A stretch of 64,000 bases of DNA from an uncultured Paracoccus sp. Its GTDB lineage: Bacteria > Pseudomonadota > Alphaproteobacteria > Rhodobacterales > Rhodobacteraceae. The position numbers and the translations under genes are program-made. The notes under the pieces are model-generated. The model had not been told where the DNA came from. It worked only from the letters and a program-made list of their open reading frames with translations, and ran no database searches. The stretch covers positions 310,001 to 374,000 of the forward strand of contig NZ_CANKWH010000002.1 of the NCBI RefSeq assembly GCF_947487305.1, given 5' to 3'. Numbering within the stretch: position 1 is the stretch's first letter; the number at the start of each line of letters is the position of its first letter. Below are positions 18,440 through 27,498 of the stretch, piece after piece.

Positions 18440-19489
18440 ATGATCCCGGTCTTCGACGGGCACAACGACTACCTGCAGCGCGCCGTGGCGGCTGGTCCTG
18501 CGGCCGATGATCTGTGGCTGAGGGGCGATGGCAGCGGCCATATGGACCTGCCGCGCCTTAAGGCGGGCGGCATGGTCGGGGGCTTCTTCGCCATCTGGAT
18601 CCCGGCCCGGGACAACCCGAATGGCGCGGCGGCGGCGGCGGCGATGGAGAACCCGCCCTATGCCCTGCCGCTGGCCGGCGAGATCGACCATGACAGCGCC
18701 CTGCCCCATGCCTTCGAGCAGGCGGCGGCGCTGTATCGCATGGAACGGACCGGCACGCTGGACGTGGTCCGCAGCGCCAAGGGCATCCGCGACAGCATCG
18801 CCGCCGGCCGCATCGCCGCCATCCTGCATATCGAGGGGTCCGAGGCGATCCGCGACATGGATGCGCTGCATCTGTGGCATCAGGCCGGGTTGCGCTCGCT
18901 GGGGCCGGTCTGGTCGCGGCCGACGGTCTTCGGCCATGGCGTGCCCTTCGAATATCCCGGCGGGCCGGACCAGGGGCCGGGGCTGACGAGCGCCGGGCGC
19001 GACCTGATCCGCGCATGCAACAGGCTGCGCATCATGATCGACCTGTCGCATCTGAACGAGGCCGGGTTCAACGACGTGGCGGCGCTGTCGGATGCGCCGC
19101 TGGTCGCCAGCCACAGCTGCGTCCACGCGCTCTGCACCACGCCGCGCAACCTGACCGACCGGCAGCTGCGGGTCATCGCCGAAAGTGACGGGCTGGTCGG
19201 GCTGAACTATGGCGTCAGCTTCCTGAACGCCGATGGCCGGCGCGTGCCCTTCACCGGCTTCGACCCGATCTTGCGCCATCTCGACCATATGCTGGCAATC
19301 CTCGGCGAGGATGGCGTGGCGCTGGGGTCGGATTTCGACGGCGCGCTGATGCCCGCCGACCTGCCCGATGCAGCGGCGCTGCCGGCCCTGACCCAAGCCA
19401 TGCTGGATCACGGCTATGGCCAGACCCTGACCCGCAAGATCGCCGCCGAGAACTGGATCGGCGTGCTCGAGCGGACCTGGGGCGGCTGA
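18440..19489 (+). CDS. Membrane dipeptidase family (renal dipeptidase) hydrolase
   Basis: 349 aa from the ATG at 18440, chosen because GGAG at 18430-18433 is ideally spaced; an upstream in-frame ATG at 18416 lacks this. Peptidase M19 (PF01244): the N-terminal zinc motif FDGHND, the bridging Glu in IEGSEAI, then DLSHLNEAGF, VASHSCVHAL and GSDFDGA. It hydrolyses dipeptides including D-amino acid or modified ones (family knowledge). Cytoplasmic, since no signal peptide is visible. Followed by a strong bidirectional terminator. Confidence 0.92.
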   Translation: MIPVFDGHNDYLQRAVAAGPAADDLWLRGDGSGHMDLPRLKAGGMVGGFFAIWIPARDNPNGAAAAAAMENPPYALPLAGEIDHDSALPHAFEQAAALYRMERTGTLDVVRSAKGIRDSIAAGRIAAILHIEGSEAIRDMDALHLWHQAGLRSLGPVWSRPTVFGHGVPFEYPGGPDQGPGLTSAGRDLIRACNRLRIMIDLSHLNEAGFNDVAALSDAPLVASHSCVHALCTTPRNLTDRQLRVIAESDGLVGLNYGVSFLNADGRRVPFTGFDPILRHLDHMLAILGEDGVALGSDFDGALMPADLPDAAALPALTQAMLDHGYGQTLTRKIAAENWIGVLERTWGG

Positions 19490-19505
19490 GGCTGACGGCC
19501 CAACA

Positions 19506-19546
19506 ACAAAAAGGCCCGGCTCGCACAAGCGCGCCGGGCCTTTTTT
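19506..19546. terminator. Bidirectional rho-independent terminator
   Basis: AAGGCCCGGC and GCCGGGCCTT form a 10-bp stem with a 12-base loop, flanked by A5 on one side and T6 on the other. It serves both the dipeptidase (+) and the RodZ-like gene (-). Confidence 0.9.
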
Positions 19547-19563
19547 GTAGTCCGCCAAGGCAC

Positions 19564-20805
19564 CTATTCGGTGCGCGGCGCCTCTTGGCCGATCTCGCCC
19601 GGCACCGGCCCCGCCTGTGCCACGGAAATCATCTGCGCCAGTTCGGGATCGGCGGTCAGGTCGGCAAAGGCGTATTTCGCGGTGACGCTGTTCGCCGACA
19701 GCTCGACGTTCTTCACGACCTGCGGGCCGGGCGCGGCCGGGCCATAGGTGCGGCCATTGACGGCGAAATAGACGGCGCCGGAATTGCCGGTGCGCAGTTG
19801 CGGCGGCTCTTCGAGATTGGGCAGGCTGAAGCGTTCCCCCGCATCCATGATCTTTTCCAGCAACACCGTGCCATCCGAAGCCGTCACCCGCACCCAGGCG
19901 GGACGCGCGGCCAAAAGCTCCAGCGCCGGCGCATCGGGCGCAACCGTGCGCACGGCCAGTTGCTCGGCGGGAAGTTGCGGGCCGAAATCCATCGGCTGGC
20001 CGCCCGAGGCCACCACCGTCTCGGGCGCGGCCCCCGTCCCGGTCGTGCCGGTGTTGGCCACCACCGTCTCGGCTGGCGCGGGCGGCAGGGTCAGACCCGG
20101 ATCGATGGCCGAGATCGGCCCGTCGCGGGCGGTCAGCACCGGCGCCTCGAGGATCTGCGGGCGATAGGCCCGGTCCAGCGATTCCGGCTGCGGCAGGCTG
20201 GCGGCCAGGTCGACGCCCTCGCCCTGGTCCAGTTCCGGCTGCGGCAGGCCGCCGGCCTGCACCGGGTCCAGATCCGACACCACCGTCGGCGCGTCATCGC
20301 CCGGCGTCACATTGACCCGCTGCACTTCCTGCAGCACCGACCAGCCGCCATAGCCCAGACCGGCGATCAGCGCGATCAGCACCACCAGCGAGCCGATGGC
20401 ACGCGGCTCGACCGAGGACCAGAAGCTTTCGGGCTGGGGAATGAACAGGGCGCGGGGATTGGCCAGCGCCTCGGCCGGATCCGAGGGGCGGCGTGCGGGC
20501 TTGGGCCCGGCCGCCGAGGCCGACATGCCATGGGTCGGCTGGAATCCCGATTCCGCGCAGAAGCGGCGGAAGGTCCAGTCCGGATCCATGTCCAGGTAGC
20601 GCGCGTAGGACCGCACATAGCCCGAGATGAAGCTGGGCGCGTCAAAGGCGGTGATGTCGCAATTCTCGATCGCCGCCACATAGGAGGCGCGAATGCGCAA
20701 CTCGCGTTGCACATCAAGCAGCGACTTACCCTTGGTGGCACGCTCGCCGCGCATGATGTCACCAAGGCGGGTGTCATCGTCGTAAAATCCAGTGGTGTCC
20801 GTCAT
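19564..20805 (-). CDS. RodZ-like protein: N-terminal HTH, one TM helix, DUF4115 domain
   Basis: 413 aa from MTDTTGFYDDDTRLGDIMRGER (start 20805). Residues about 12-85 are a HTH_25 domain (LLDVQRELRIRASYVAAIENCDITAF, SGYVRSYARYLDMDPDW). A transmembrane helix lies near residue 145 (IGSLVVLIALIAGLGYGGW), followed by a Pro/Ala-rich periplasmic linker and a C-terminal DUF4115 domain (RPAWVRVTASDGTVLLEKIMDAGERF). RodZ ties MreB to the cell wall machinery in rods; many coccoid or ovoid Rhodobacteraceae keep this gene, so shape control is an inference. Downstream of hemA, 159 bases away, same strand. Confidence 0.88.
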   Translation of the reverse strand: MTDTTGFYDDDTRLGDIMRGERATKGKSLLDVQRELRIRASYVAAIENCDITAFDAPSFISGYVRSYARYLDMDPDWTFRRFCAESGFQPTHGMSASAAGPKPARRPSDPAEALANPRALFIPQPESFWSSVEPRAIGSLVVLIALIAGLGYGGWSVLQEVQRVNVTPGDDAPTVVSDLDPVQAGGLPQPELDQGEGVDLAASLPQPESLDRAYRPQILEAPVLTARDGPISAIDPGLTLPPAPAETVVANTGTTGTGAAPETVVASGGQPMDFGPQLPAEQLAVRTVAPDAPALELLAARPAWVRVTASDGTVLLEKIMDAGERFSLPNLEEPPQLRTGNSGAVYFAVNGRTYGPAAPGPQVVKNVELSANSVTAKYAFADLTADPELAQMISVAQAGPVPGEIGQEAPRTE

Positions 20806-20964
20806 CGGAGCCACCCCTTCTTCCGGGCCAGTTGCCCGAATACCGCTCATACCGAACTGCCTCACAGCGCGATTATTGATTACCCACGCGAATCACGAGG
20901 ATAACGACCTTTGTCTGAAAAAAGATTATCACGGATGTGAGAGCCTCACACCCCCTCGCGCATT

Positions 20965-22194
20965 TTACGCCACGATTTCGGCGCGATTCAACGCACAACG
21001 TGACCAGAGTGCATCCATCGCGCGAATGAGATGCTCGATCTGCTTGCTGTCATGAACCGGCGACGGGGTGAAGCGCAGACGCTCGGTTCCGCGCGGCACG
21101 GTGGGGAAGTTGATCGGCTGAACATAGATGCCGAAATCGGCCAGCAGCATGTCCGACAGCATCTTGCAATGCACCGGATGGCCGACATGGACCGGCACGA
21201 TATGGCTGCCATGATCGATGATCGGCATCCCGAGGCCCTTCAGCCGCATCTTCAGGATGCGGGCATGAAGCTGCTGGGCATCGCGCAGCCTCTGACCGCC
21301 CTCGCCCTTGAGGAAGGCGATCGAGGCCGCAGCCCCTGCCGCCACCGCCGGCGGCAGCGAGGTGGTGAAGATGAAGCCCGGCGCATAAGAGCGGATGGCA
21401 TCGACCATCTTGGCCGAGGCGGCGATATAGCCGCCGAACACGCCAAAGGCCTTTCCAAGGGTGCCGTTGATGATGTCGATGCGCGCGCTCAGCCGGTCAC
21501 GTTCGGCCACGCCGCCACCGCGGGGGCCATACATGCCGACGGCATGAACCTCGTCGAGATAGGTCAGCGCACCGAATTCCTCGGCCAGGTCGCAGATCGC
21601 GCCGATCGGGGCGAAATCGCCATCCATGGAATAGATCGATTCGAAGGCGATCAGCTTGGGCGCGGCCGGATCGTCGGCGGCCAGCAATTCGCGCAGATGC
21701 GCAAGGTCATTGTGGCGGAAGATCCGCCGCGCGCCGCCATTGCGCTTGATCCCCTCGATCATCGAGGCATGGTTTAGCGCGTCGGAATAGATGATCAGGC
21801 CCGGGAACAGCTTGGGCAGGGTCGACAGCGTCGCATCATTGGCGATGTAAGCGCTTGAAAACACAAGCGCCGCCTCCTTGCCATGCAGGTCAGCCAGTTC
21901 GGCTTCAAGCTGCTTGTGATAGACGGTCGTGCCCGAGATGTTGCGGGTTCCGCCCGAGCCGGCGCCGGTCGCGTCCAGCGCCTCGTGCATGGCGGTCAGG
22001 ACGACCGGATGCTGGCCCATGCCCAGATAGTCATTGCCGCACCAGACGGTAATGTCCTGCTTGGTGCCGTCGGGACGGGTCCAGACCGCCTGCGGATACC
22101 GGCCCTTGCTGCGCTCGATATCGATGAAGGTGCGATAGCGGCCTTCCTCGTGCAGCTTGTTGATGGCCTGATCCAGTTGGGCGTCGTAGTTCAT
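20965..22194 (-). CDS. hemA: 5-aminolevulinate synthase
   Basis: 409 aa from [21 protein letters not shown] (start 22194); the frame runs 13 codons further upstream. A PLP-dependent alpha-oxoamine synthase with the ALAS features [33 protein letters not shown] and the Schiff-base lysine in NGTLGKAFG. It condenses succinyl-CoA and glycine, the first step of tetrapyrrole synthesis by the C4 route typical of alphaproteobacteria. Divergent from the M20 peptidase. Confidence 0.97.
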   Translation of the reverse strand: MNYDAQLDQAINKLHEEGRYRTFIDIERSKGRYPQAVWTRPDGTKQDITVWCGNDYLGMGQHPVVLTAMHEALDATGAGSGGTRNISGTTVYHKQLEAELADLHGKEAALVFSSAYIANDATLSTLPKLFPGLIIYSDALNHASMIEGIKRNGGARRIFRHNDLAHLRELLAADDPAAPKLIAFESIYSMDGDFAPIGAICDLAEEFGALTYLDEVHAVGMYGPRGGGVAERDRLSARIDIINGTLGKAFGVFGGYIAASAKMVDAIRSYAPGFIFTTSLPPAVAAGAAASIAFLKGEGGQRLRDAQQLHARILKMRLKGLGMPIIDHGSHIVPVHVGHPVHCKMLSDMLLADFGIYVQPINFPTVPRGTERLRFTPSPVHDSKQIEHLIRAMDALWSRCALNRAEIVA

Positions 22195-22360
22195 CCCGGC
22201 GTGTCCCTTGCATAGCTGGCTGGGTGCGATCATGGTCTGATCACGCGCGTCCTGTCTTAGTTACAGTCCATGCAACAGAAATGACAGGGCCAAATTGTCG
22301 CAATGCGGCGAAAGACGTATGCCGAAAACAGATAAAATCTCTCGGAAAGGATAGCACAGA

Positions 22361-23746
22361 ATGGCGGAGCAATCGAGGCTGGACGAGGTTCTGGCAGCAC
22401 TGGATGCAGGCCAGCCTGCGGCGATCGAACGGCTGCTGGGTTTCCTGCGCATCCCCTCGATTTCCACCGACCCGGCGAACAAGGGCGATGTGCGCGATGC
22501 CGCAGAATGGCTGTGCAATGAATTGAAATCGCTCGGTTTCGAGGCCTCCGTGCGCGACACCACCGGGCATCCGATGGTGGTCGCCCATTCGCAGCCGGGC
22601 GGTGCGCGGCCGGTGCTGTTCTATGGACACTATGACGTGCAGCCGGTCGATCCGCTGGAGTTGTGGGACAAACCGCCCTTCGAGCCGGCGCTTGAAGAGA
22701 CGGCGAAGGGTCCAGTGATCCGCGGTCGCGGCGCATCCGATGACAAGGGACAGCTTATGACTTTCGTCGAAGCCTGCCGGGCGTGGAAATCGGTGCACGG
22801 CGCGCTGCCCGCCGGCCTCACCCTGCTCTTCGAGGGCGAGGAGGAATCGGGCTCGCCCTCGCTGCGGCCTTTCCTCACCGAAAACGCCGAAGAGCTGAAG
22901 GCCTCGCTGGCGCTGATCTGCGATACCGGGCTTTATGCCGATGGCCGCCCGGCGATCACCACGCAGCTGCGCGGGCTGGTGGGCGAAGAGGTCATCATCC
23001 ACGCTGCCGACCGCGATCTGCATTCGGGCAGTTTCGGCGGGTTGGCGGCCAATCCGATCATGATCCTATCCCGTGCGCTGGCCGCGCTGAAGGACGAGAA
23101 TGGCCGCGTCACCCTGCCCGGCTTCTATGACGGGGTGCAGGAGCTCAGCGACGAGCTCAGCCGCGACTGGCAGGCGCTCGGTTTCGACGCCGGTGAGTTC
23201 CTGTCCCGGGTCGGGCTGAAGCACCCGATCGGCGAGAAGGGCCGCACGGCGCTGGAGATGGTCTGGAACCAGCCCACCGCCGAGATCAACGGCATTGCCG
23301 GCGGCTATGCCGGCGAGGGGTTCAAGACCGTGCTGCCGGCCGAGGCCCGCGCCAAGGTCAGCTTCCGCCTGACCGGCCAGCAAGACCCGGCCAAGATCCG
23401 CAACGCCTTCCGCGCCCATGTCGAAAGCTTCCTGCCCGCCGATTGCCGGGTCGAGTTCCACGAACATGGCGGCAGCCCAGCCAGCGTCATGGACACCTCG
23501 GACCCGGCCTTCGCGGCGGCGAAGGCGGCGCTTTCCGAGGAATGGGGGCGCGAAGCGGCCTATATCGGCGCCGGCGGATCGATTCCCATTGCCGGCGATT
23601 TCCAGCAGATCCTCGGCATGGATTCGATGCTGATCGGCTTTGGCCGCGACGATGACCGCATCCATTCGCCGAACGAGAAATATGACGTCGAGAGCTTCAG
23701 CAAGGGCGCGCGCTCTTGGGCGCGGATTCTGGCGACGCTGCAATAG
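22361..23746 (+). CDS. M20-family dipeptidase
   Basis: 461 aa, with the family's two-domain layout. Metal-binding motifs: YGHYDVQP, GASDDKGQ (bridging Asp) and EGEEESGS (catalytic Glu and ligand Glu). The dimerisation domain is inserted around residues 210-370 (DLHSGSFGG). A final ligand His is near DDRIHSPNEKY. A zinc aminopeptidase or dipeptidase of the ArgE/DapE/CNDP class; cytoplasmic. RBS AAAGGA before the ATG. Monocistronic. Confidence 0.94.
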   Translation: MAEQSRLDEVLAALDAGQPAAIERLLGFLRIPSISTDPANKGDVRDAAEWLCNELKSLGFEASVRDTTGHPMVVAHSQPGGARPVLFYGHYDVQPVDPLELWDKPPFEPALEETAKGPVIRGRGASDDKGQLMTFVEACRAWKSVHGALPAGLTLLFEGEEESGSPSLRPFLTENAEELKASLALICDTGLYADGRPAITTQLRGLVGEEVIIHAADRDLHSGSFGGLAANPIMILSRALAALKDENGRVTLPGFYDGVQELSDELSRDWQALGFDAGEFLSRVGLKHPIGEKGRTALEMVWNQPTAEINGIAGGYAGEGFKTVLPAEARAKVSFRLTGQQDPAKIRNAFRAHVESFLPADCRVEFHEHGGSPASVMDTSDPAFAAAKAALSEEWGREAAYIGAGGSIPIAGDFQQILGMDSMLIGFGRDDDRIHSPNEKYDVESFSKGARSWARILATLQ

Positions 23747-23767
23747 CGTGCGGCACGGGCGCGGCGG

Positions 23768-24229
23768 TCAGCCGCGTCCGCGATAGCCGGGCACGCCCTG
23801 GTCGGGGATCCAGATCCCCTCGGGCGCGCTTCCGGTCTGCCAGAACACATCGATGGGCATGCCGCCACGCGGATACCAGTAGCCGCCGATCCGCAGCCAG
23901 CGCGGGGACAGAAGATCGACCAGCCGCCGCCCGATCGAGACGGTGCAATCCTCGTGGAAGGCGCCGTGATTGCGGAAGCTGCCAAGGAACAGCTTCAGCG
24001 ATTTCGACTCGACCAGCCAGTCGCCCGGCACATAGTCGATCACCAGATGGGCGAAATCGGGCTGGCCGGTCAGCGGGCAGAGGCTGGTGAATTCGGGCTG
24101 GGTAAAGCGCACCACGTAGCCCGTATCGGCCTGCGGATTGGGCACCCGTTCCATTACCGCCTCCTCCGGGCTTTGCGGCAGGCGGGTCGGCTGGCCCAGC
24201 TGGGTCAGCGCGTCGGTGTAATGGCTCAT
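23768..24229 (-). CDS. queF: PreQ0 reductase (7-cyano-7-deazaguanine reductase), short type
   Basis: 153 aa, unimodular QueF. The active-site Cys51 lies in [12 protein letters not shown] with Asp58. [22 protein letters not shown] is the family substrate-binding signature. It reduces preQ0 to preQ1 with NADPH in queuosine biosynthesis. Other queuosine genes are not in the window. Lies between M20 peptidase (convergent) and yebC. Confidence 0.96.
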   Translation of the reverse strand: MSHYTDALTQLGQPTRLPQSPEEAVMERVPNPQADTGYVVRFTQPEFTSLCPLTGQPDFAHLVIDYVPGDWLVESKSLKLFLGSFRNHGAFHEDCTVSIGRRLVDLLSPRWLRIGGYWYPRGGMPIDVFWQTGSAPEGIWIPDQGVPGYRGRG

Positions 24230-24327
24230 GCAAGGCTCCTGTTTTGACCGGGTGGGCTGCGACCGGATCGGCGCGGATCAAGAACCCGTGCCGCATTCAT
24301 CTTGGATCAAATATCCTCGGGGGGTCC

Positions 24328-24345
24328 GGGGGGCGAAGCGCCCCC
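24328..24345 (-). terminator. GC-rich TTCG-type hairpin after yebC
   Basis: On the minus strand, GGGGGCGCTTCGCCCCC ten bases past the yebC stop, then GGACCCCCCGAGGATATTT. The stem with a tetraloop fits a terminator. The adjoining ATCCTCGGGGGGTCCGGGG segment has the look of an intergenic repeat common in this family; copy number elsewhere is not testable here. Confidence 0.6.
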
Positions 24346-24354
24346 AGCTTCCCG

Positions 24355-25098
24355 TCAAAGCTGCGCCGCGACCTCTTCCGACAGGTCGAAATTGCCGGTG
24401 ACGGTCTGCACGTCGTCATCGTCTTCCAGCGTGTCGATCAGCTTCATCAGCTTCTGCGCGGTTTCCAGATCGGTGATCTCGGTCGGCGCCTGCGCCTTCC
24501 AGATCAGCTTCGCCGTTTCCGATTCGCCCAGAGCCGCTTCCAGCGCCGCCGTCACGTCGTTGAGATCGGTATCGGCGCAATAGATCCAGTGACCCTCGTC
24601 ATCGGTATCGACATCACTGGCGCCGGCCTCGATCGCGGCCATCATCACCGTGTCGGCATCGCCCACGCTGAGCGGATACATGATCTCGCCCACGCGGTCG
24701 AACATGAAGGCAACCGAGCCGGTCTGGCCCATGTCGCCGCCCGACTTGGTGAAATAGCTGCGCACGTTCGAGGCGGTGCGGTTGCGGTTGTCGGTCATCG
24801 CCTCGACCATGATGGCGATGCCGTTCGGGCCGTAACCCTCGTAGCGGATCTCGTCATAATTCTCGGCATCGCCGCCGATGGCCTTCTTGATGGCCCGGTC
24901 GATCACGTCCTTGGGAACCGAGTTCGACTTGGCCTCTTTCACCGCCAGACGCAGGCGCGGGTTCTTGTCGGGATCAGGGTCGCCCATCTTGGCGGCGACG
25001 GTGATCTCCTTCGACAGTTTCGAGAACAGCTTTGCGCGGATCCCGTCCTGCCGGCCCTTGCGGTGCTGGATATTCGCCCATTTGGAATGGCCTGCCAT
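24355..25098 (-). CDS. YebC/PmpR-type transcription and translation factor
   Basis: 247 aa from [18 protein letters not shown] (start 25098), the universal N-terminus of the family; a 21-codon upstream extension is ignored. Other blocks: [47 protein letters not shown] and [11 protein letters not shown]. Members act as DNA-binding regulators or as ribosome-associated factors easing polyproline stalls. Usually found with ruvC; no such link here. Confidence 0.95.
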   Translation of the reverse strand: MAGHSKWANIQHRKGRQDGIRAKLFSKLSKEITVAAKMGDPDPDKNPRLRLAVKEAKSNSVPKDVIDRAIKKAIGGDAENYDEIRYEGYGPNGIAIMVEAMTDNRNRTASNVRSYFTKSGGDMGQTGSVAFMFDRVGEIMYPLSVGDADTVMMAAIEAGASDVDTDDEGHWIYCADTDLNDVTAALEAALGESETAKLIWKAQAPTEITDLETAQKLMKLIDTLEDDDDVQTVTGNFDLSEEVAAQL

Positions 25099-25248
25099 GA
25101 TCTCTGGTCCTATGCGGTCATCGGAAGTGTTCAATCGTGGCGCTTTTAGTCCAGCCTGCACCCGGATCGCAAGACCGGCAGCGCCGGCAGATTGCGCATT
25201 CGCGCGGCGTCGCTATCCTTCGACCGTGACGAGTGCGAGGCTGCGGAC

Positions 25249-27033
25249 ATGACATATAGCCAGATCACCCTCTTCGCGATCTTCGCCGCCGTCATGGTGC
25301 TGATGTTCACCGGCCGCTGGCGGCATGACCTGGTAGCCTTTGCCGGGCTGATGGCGGCGGTTCTGCTGGGCGTGGTGCCCTCGGCCGAGGCCTTCGCCGG
25401 CTTCGGGCACCCGGCGACCATGGTGGTGGCGCTGATCCTTGTCGTCACCGCCGGGCTGCGCCGCTCGGGGGCCGAGGCGATGCTCACGCGGATCATCGAG
25501 GCGCGCGAACGCTCGGTCAGCCTGCATATCGCGGTGATGGGCGGGATCGGCGGGCTGATGTCGGGCTTCATGAACAATATCGCGGCGCTGGCGATCCTGA
25601 TGCCGATCGACATGCAGGTGGCGCGCAAGGCCGGGCGGGCCGCAGGGCTGACGCTGATGCCGCTGGCCTTTGCCACCATCCTTGGCGGGATGCTGACGCT
25701 GATCGGCACGCCGCCGAACCTGATCGTCTCGGGCTTCCGGCAGGAGGTGCTGGGCGAGCCCTATCGCATGTTCGATTTCCTGCCCGTCGGCGGCGCGGTG
25801 GCGCTGGCGGGCATCGCCTTCATCGCCCTGGTCGGCTGGCGGCTGATCCCGATCCACGGCAATGGCGCCTCGGAAGAGACCGGCCATGCCGCGCTGCGCG
25901 ACTATCGCACGCAACTGGTCGTGACCGAGGACAGCAACATTCTGGGCAGCGCCATCGGCGATCTGCAGGACGAGGCCGAGAAGGCCGAGATCCGCATCCT
26001 CTCGGTCAGCCGCCACGGCCACCCGGTCGAGGCGGATCTGCACGAGATCGTGCTGGAAGCCGGCGATGTCCTCGCGCTGCGCAGCACCCCCGATGCGCTG
26101 GATGATTTCCGCTCGGCCCGGAAACTCGCCTTTCCCGATGGCAGGCTGGAACCCCGCGCCCGCCGCCGCGAGGAGAACCAGCGACTGATCGAATGCCTGG
26201 TGCCGGTCGGCTCTCCGATTGTCGGGCGCACGGCGCAGTCGATCGGGATGGTGAACCGCTATGACACCGTGCTCTTGGGCCTGCGCCGGAGGGGCCGGAT
26301 CATCGCCCGCGGCCTGTCGCGCCAGACCATCGAGCCGGGCGACCTGATGCTGCTCCTGATCCCGGAAAGCCGGGTGGACGAGGTGCCGGCGGCGTTGGGC
26401 GGGCTTCGGCTCGACGGTGCCTCGCGCCCGGTCATGCGCGAAGCGCAGATGTGGCAGACCATCGGGCTTTTCGCGCTGGCGGTGGGCCTGACCAGCCTCG
26501 GCCTTGTCACCATGCCCATCGCGCTTGGCTGCGTGCTGGTGGCCTATGTGCTCTTCGGGGTGCTGTCGATCAGCGAGGTCTATGACCATATCGACTGGCC
26601 GGTGGTGGTGCTTCTGGGCTCGATGATCCCGCTTGGCGTGGCGCTGGACGCGACCGGCGGCACCGCGCTGATCGCCAGCGGCATCGTCGCGGCCACGCAG
26701 GGCGCGCCGGCCTGGGTGGCGCTGGTGCTGTTGATGGCAACGACGATGTTCCTGTCGGATGTGCTGAACAACAATGCCACCACCATCGTCGCCGCCCCGG
26801 TCGGCATCAGGCTGGCCGAGCAGCTTGGCGTCGATGCCGATGCCTTCCTGATGGGCGTGGCGGTCTCGGCGGCCTGCGCCTTCCTGACGCCGATCGGGCA
26901 TCAGAACAACACCCTGATCCTCGGCCCGGGCGATTACCATTTCAGCGATTACTGGCGCATGGGCCTGCCGCTCGAGGTGATCGTGATGCTGGTTTCGGTG
27001 CCGATGCTGCTGATCGTCTGGCCTCTGGGGTGA
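25249..27033 (+). CDS. SLC13-family permease with central TrkA-C domains
   Basis: 594 aa from MTYSQITLFAIFAAVMV (start 25249). Two membrane halves flank a soluble middle (about residues 215-400) with two TrkA-C/RCK_C domains (EIVLEAGDVLALRSTPDAL; TIEPGDLMLLLIPES). Carrier hairpin motifs are GTPPNLIVSG in the first half and LNNNATTIVAAP in the second. Sodium-coupled anion import by family (dicarboxylate, sulfate or similar), but the substrate is open. It faces a second SLC13 carrier at 27499 in convergent orientation. Confidence 0.9.
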   Translation: MTYSQITLFAIFAAVMVLMFTGRWRHDLVAFAGLMAAVLLGVVPSAEAFAGFGHPATMVVALILVVTAGLRRSGAEAMLTRIIEARERSVSLHIAVMGGIGGLMSGFMNNIAALAILMPIDMQVARKAGRAAGLTLMPLAFATILGGMLTLIGTPPNLIVSGFRQEVLGEPYRMFDFLPVGGAVALAGIAFIALVGWRLIPIHGNGASEETGHAALRDYRTQLVVTEDSNILGSAIGDLQDEAEKAEIRILSVSRHGHPVEADLHEIVLEAGDVLALRSTPDALDDFRSARKLAFPDGRLEPRARRREENQRLIECLVPVGSPIVGRTAQSIGMVNRYDTVLLGLRRRGRIIARGLSRQTIEPGDLMLLLIPESRVDEVPAALGGLRLDGASRPVMREAQMWQTIGLFALAVGLTSLGLVTMPIALGCVLVAYVLFGVLSISEVYDHIDWPVVVLLGSMIPLGVALDATGGTALIASGIVAATQGAPAWVALVLLMATTMFLSDVLNNNATTIVAAPVGIRLAEQLGVDADAFLMGVAVSAACAFLTPIGHQNNTLILGPGDYHFSDYWRMGLPLEVIVMLVSVPMLLIVWPLG

Positions 27034-27051
27034 GGCTCTGTGCCTAACGAA

Positions 27052-27086
27052 AAAGCCGCGCGGACCCGTCAGGTCCGGCGCGGCGC
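27052..27086. terminator. Rho-independent terminator (minus side strongest)
   Basis: GCCGCGCGGACC and GGTCCGGCGCGGC form an almost perfect long stem with a CGTCA loop, flanked on the left by AAAAA. Read on the minus strand it ends in TTTTT, so it terminates the DUF1127 gene and may also stop read-through from the carrier. Confidence 0.85.
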
Positions 27087-27108
27087 ACTCGTCACGATGT
27101 TCAGAAAA

Positions 27109-27345
27109 TCAGATGTAGAGACCCGGACCGAAGATGCGGCGGACCTCGTCGGCGCGGGTGGTGCCGCGCGCGGCCAGCTGGGCGTCGGTCTGCTGGCTCA
27201 GGCGGCGCAGCGCGGCGGCGCGGGGGCCGGCCTCGGCCAGCGCGATCAAGCCGCGACCGATGGCGCGGAAGGGCGCGGTCAGGGTGTTGGCGATACTGGC
27301 AACGGGATTGGCGGTTTTCGGGGCGGCGCTGGTGATGTCAGCCAT
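27109..27345 (-). CDS. Small DUF1127-type protein
   Basis: 78 aa. The C-terminal half (RRLSQQTDAQLAARGTTRADEVRRIFG) has the LxxLSDxxLxDIGLxRxxI-like pattern of DUF1127, here with ARGTTRADEV. The N-terminal half is a hydrophobic amphipathic stretch. DUF1127 proteins are linked to stress, phosphate and carbon metabolism and RNA turnover in alphaproteobacteria (family knowledge). Single gene with its own terminator. Confidence 0.75.
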   Translation of the reverse strand: MADITSAAPKTANPVASIANTLTAPFRAIGRGLIALAEAGPRAAALRRLSQQTDAQLAARGTTRADEVRRIFGPGLYI

Positions 27346-27498
27346 GATGGCCTCCTTGTCGTCTCAATTGCGTCTTCCTCCCGCCGGAACATGTGGGACA
27401 GGGGACAGCCCGAGACAAGGACCGATGCCGCAAAGCTGCGTTGCATCAGGGACATGGCAGGGAATACTTGACGTCGCGTCACGAACCGGCGGACCGGA

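Noticed and set aside
18558..19016. Arg/Pro/Ala-rich minus-strand frame inside the dipeptidase gene
   Set aside because: Antisense shadow; the dipeptidase motifs on the plus strand are intact throughout.
25213..26940. 575-codon minus-strand frame over the SLC13 carrier
   Set aside because: Composition dominated by Arg, His, Asp and Gln with no domains; the plus-strand frame has clear carrier motifs.
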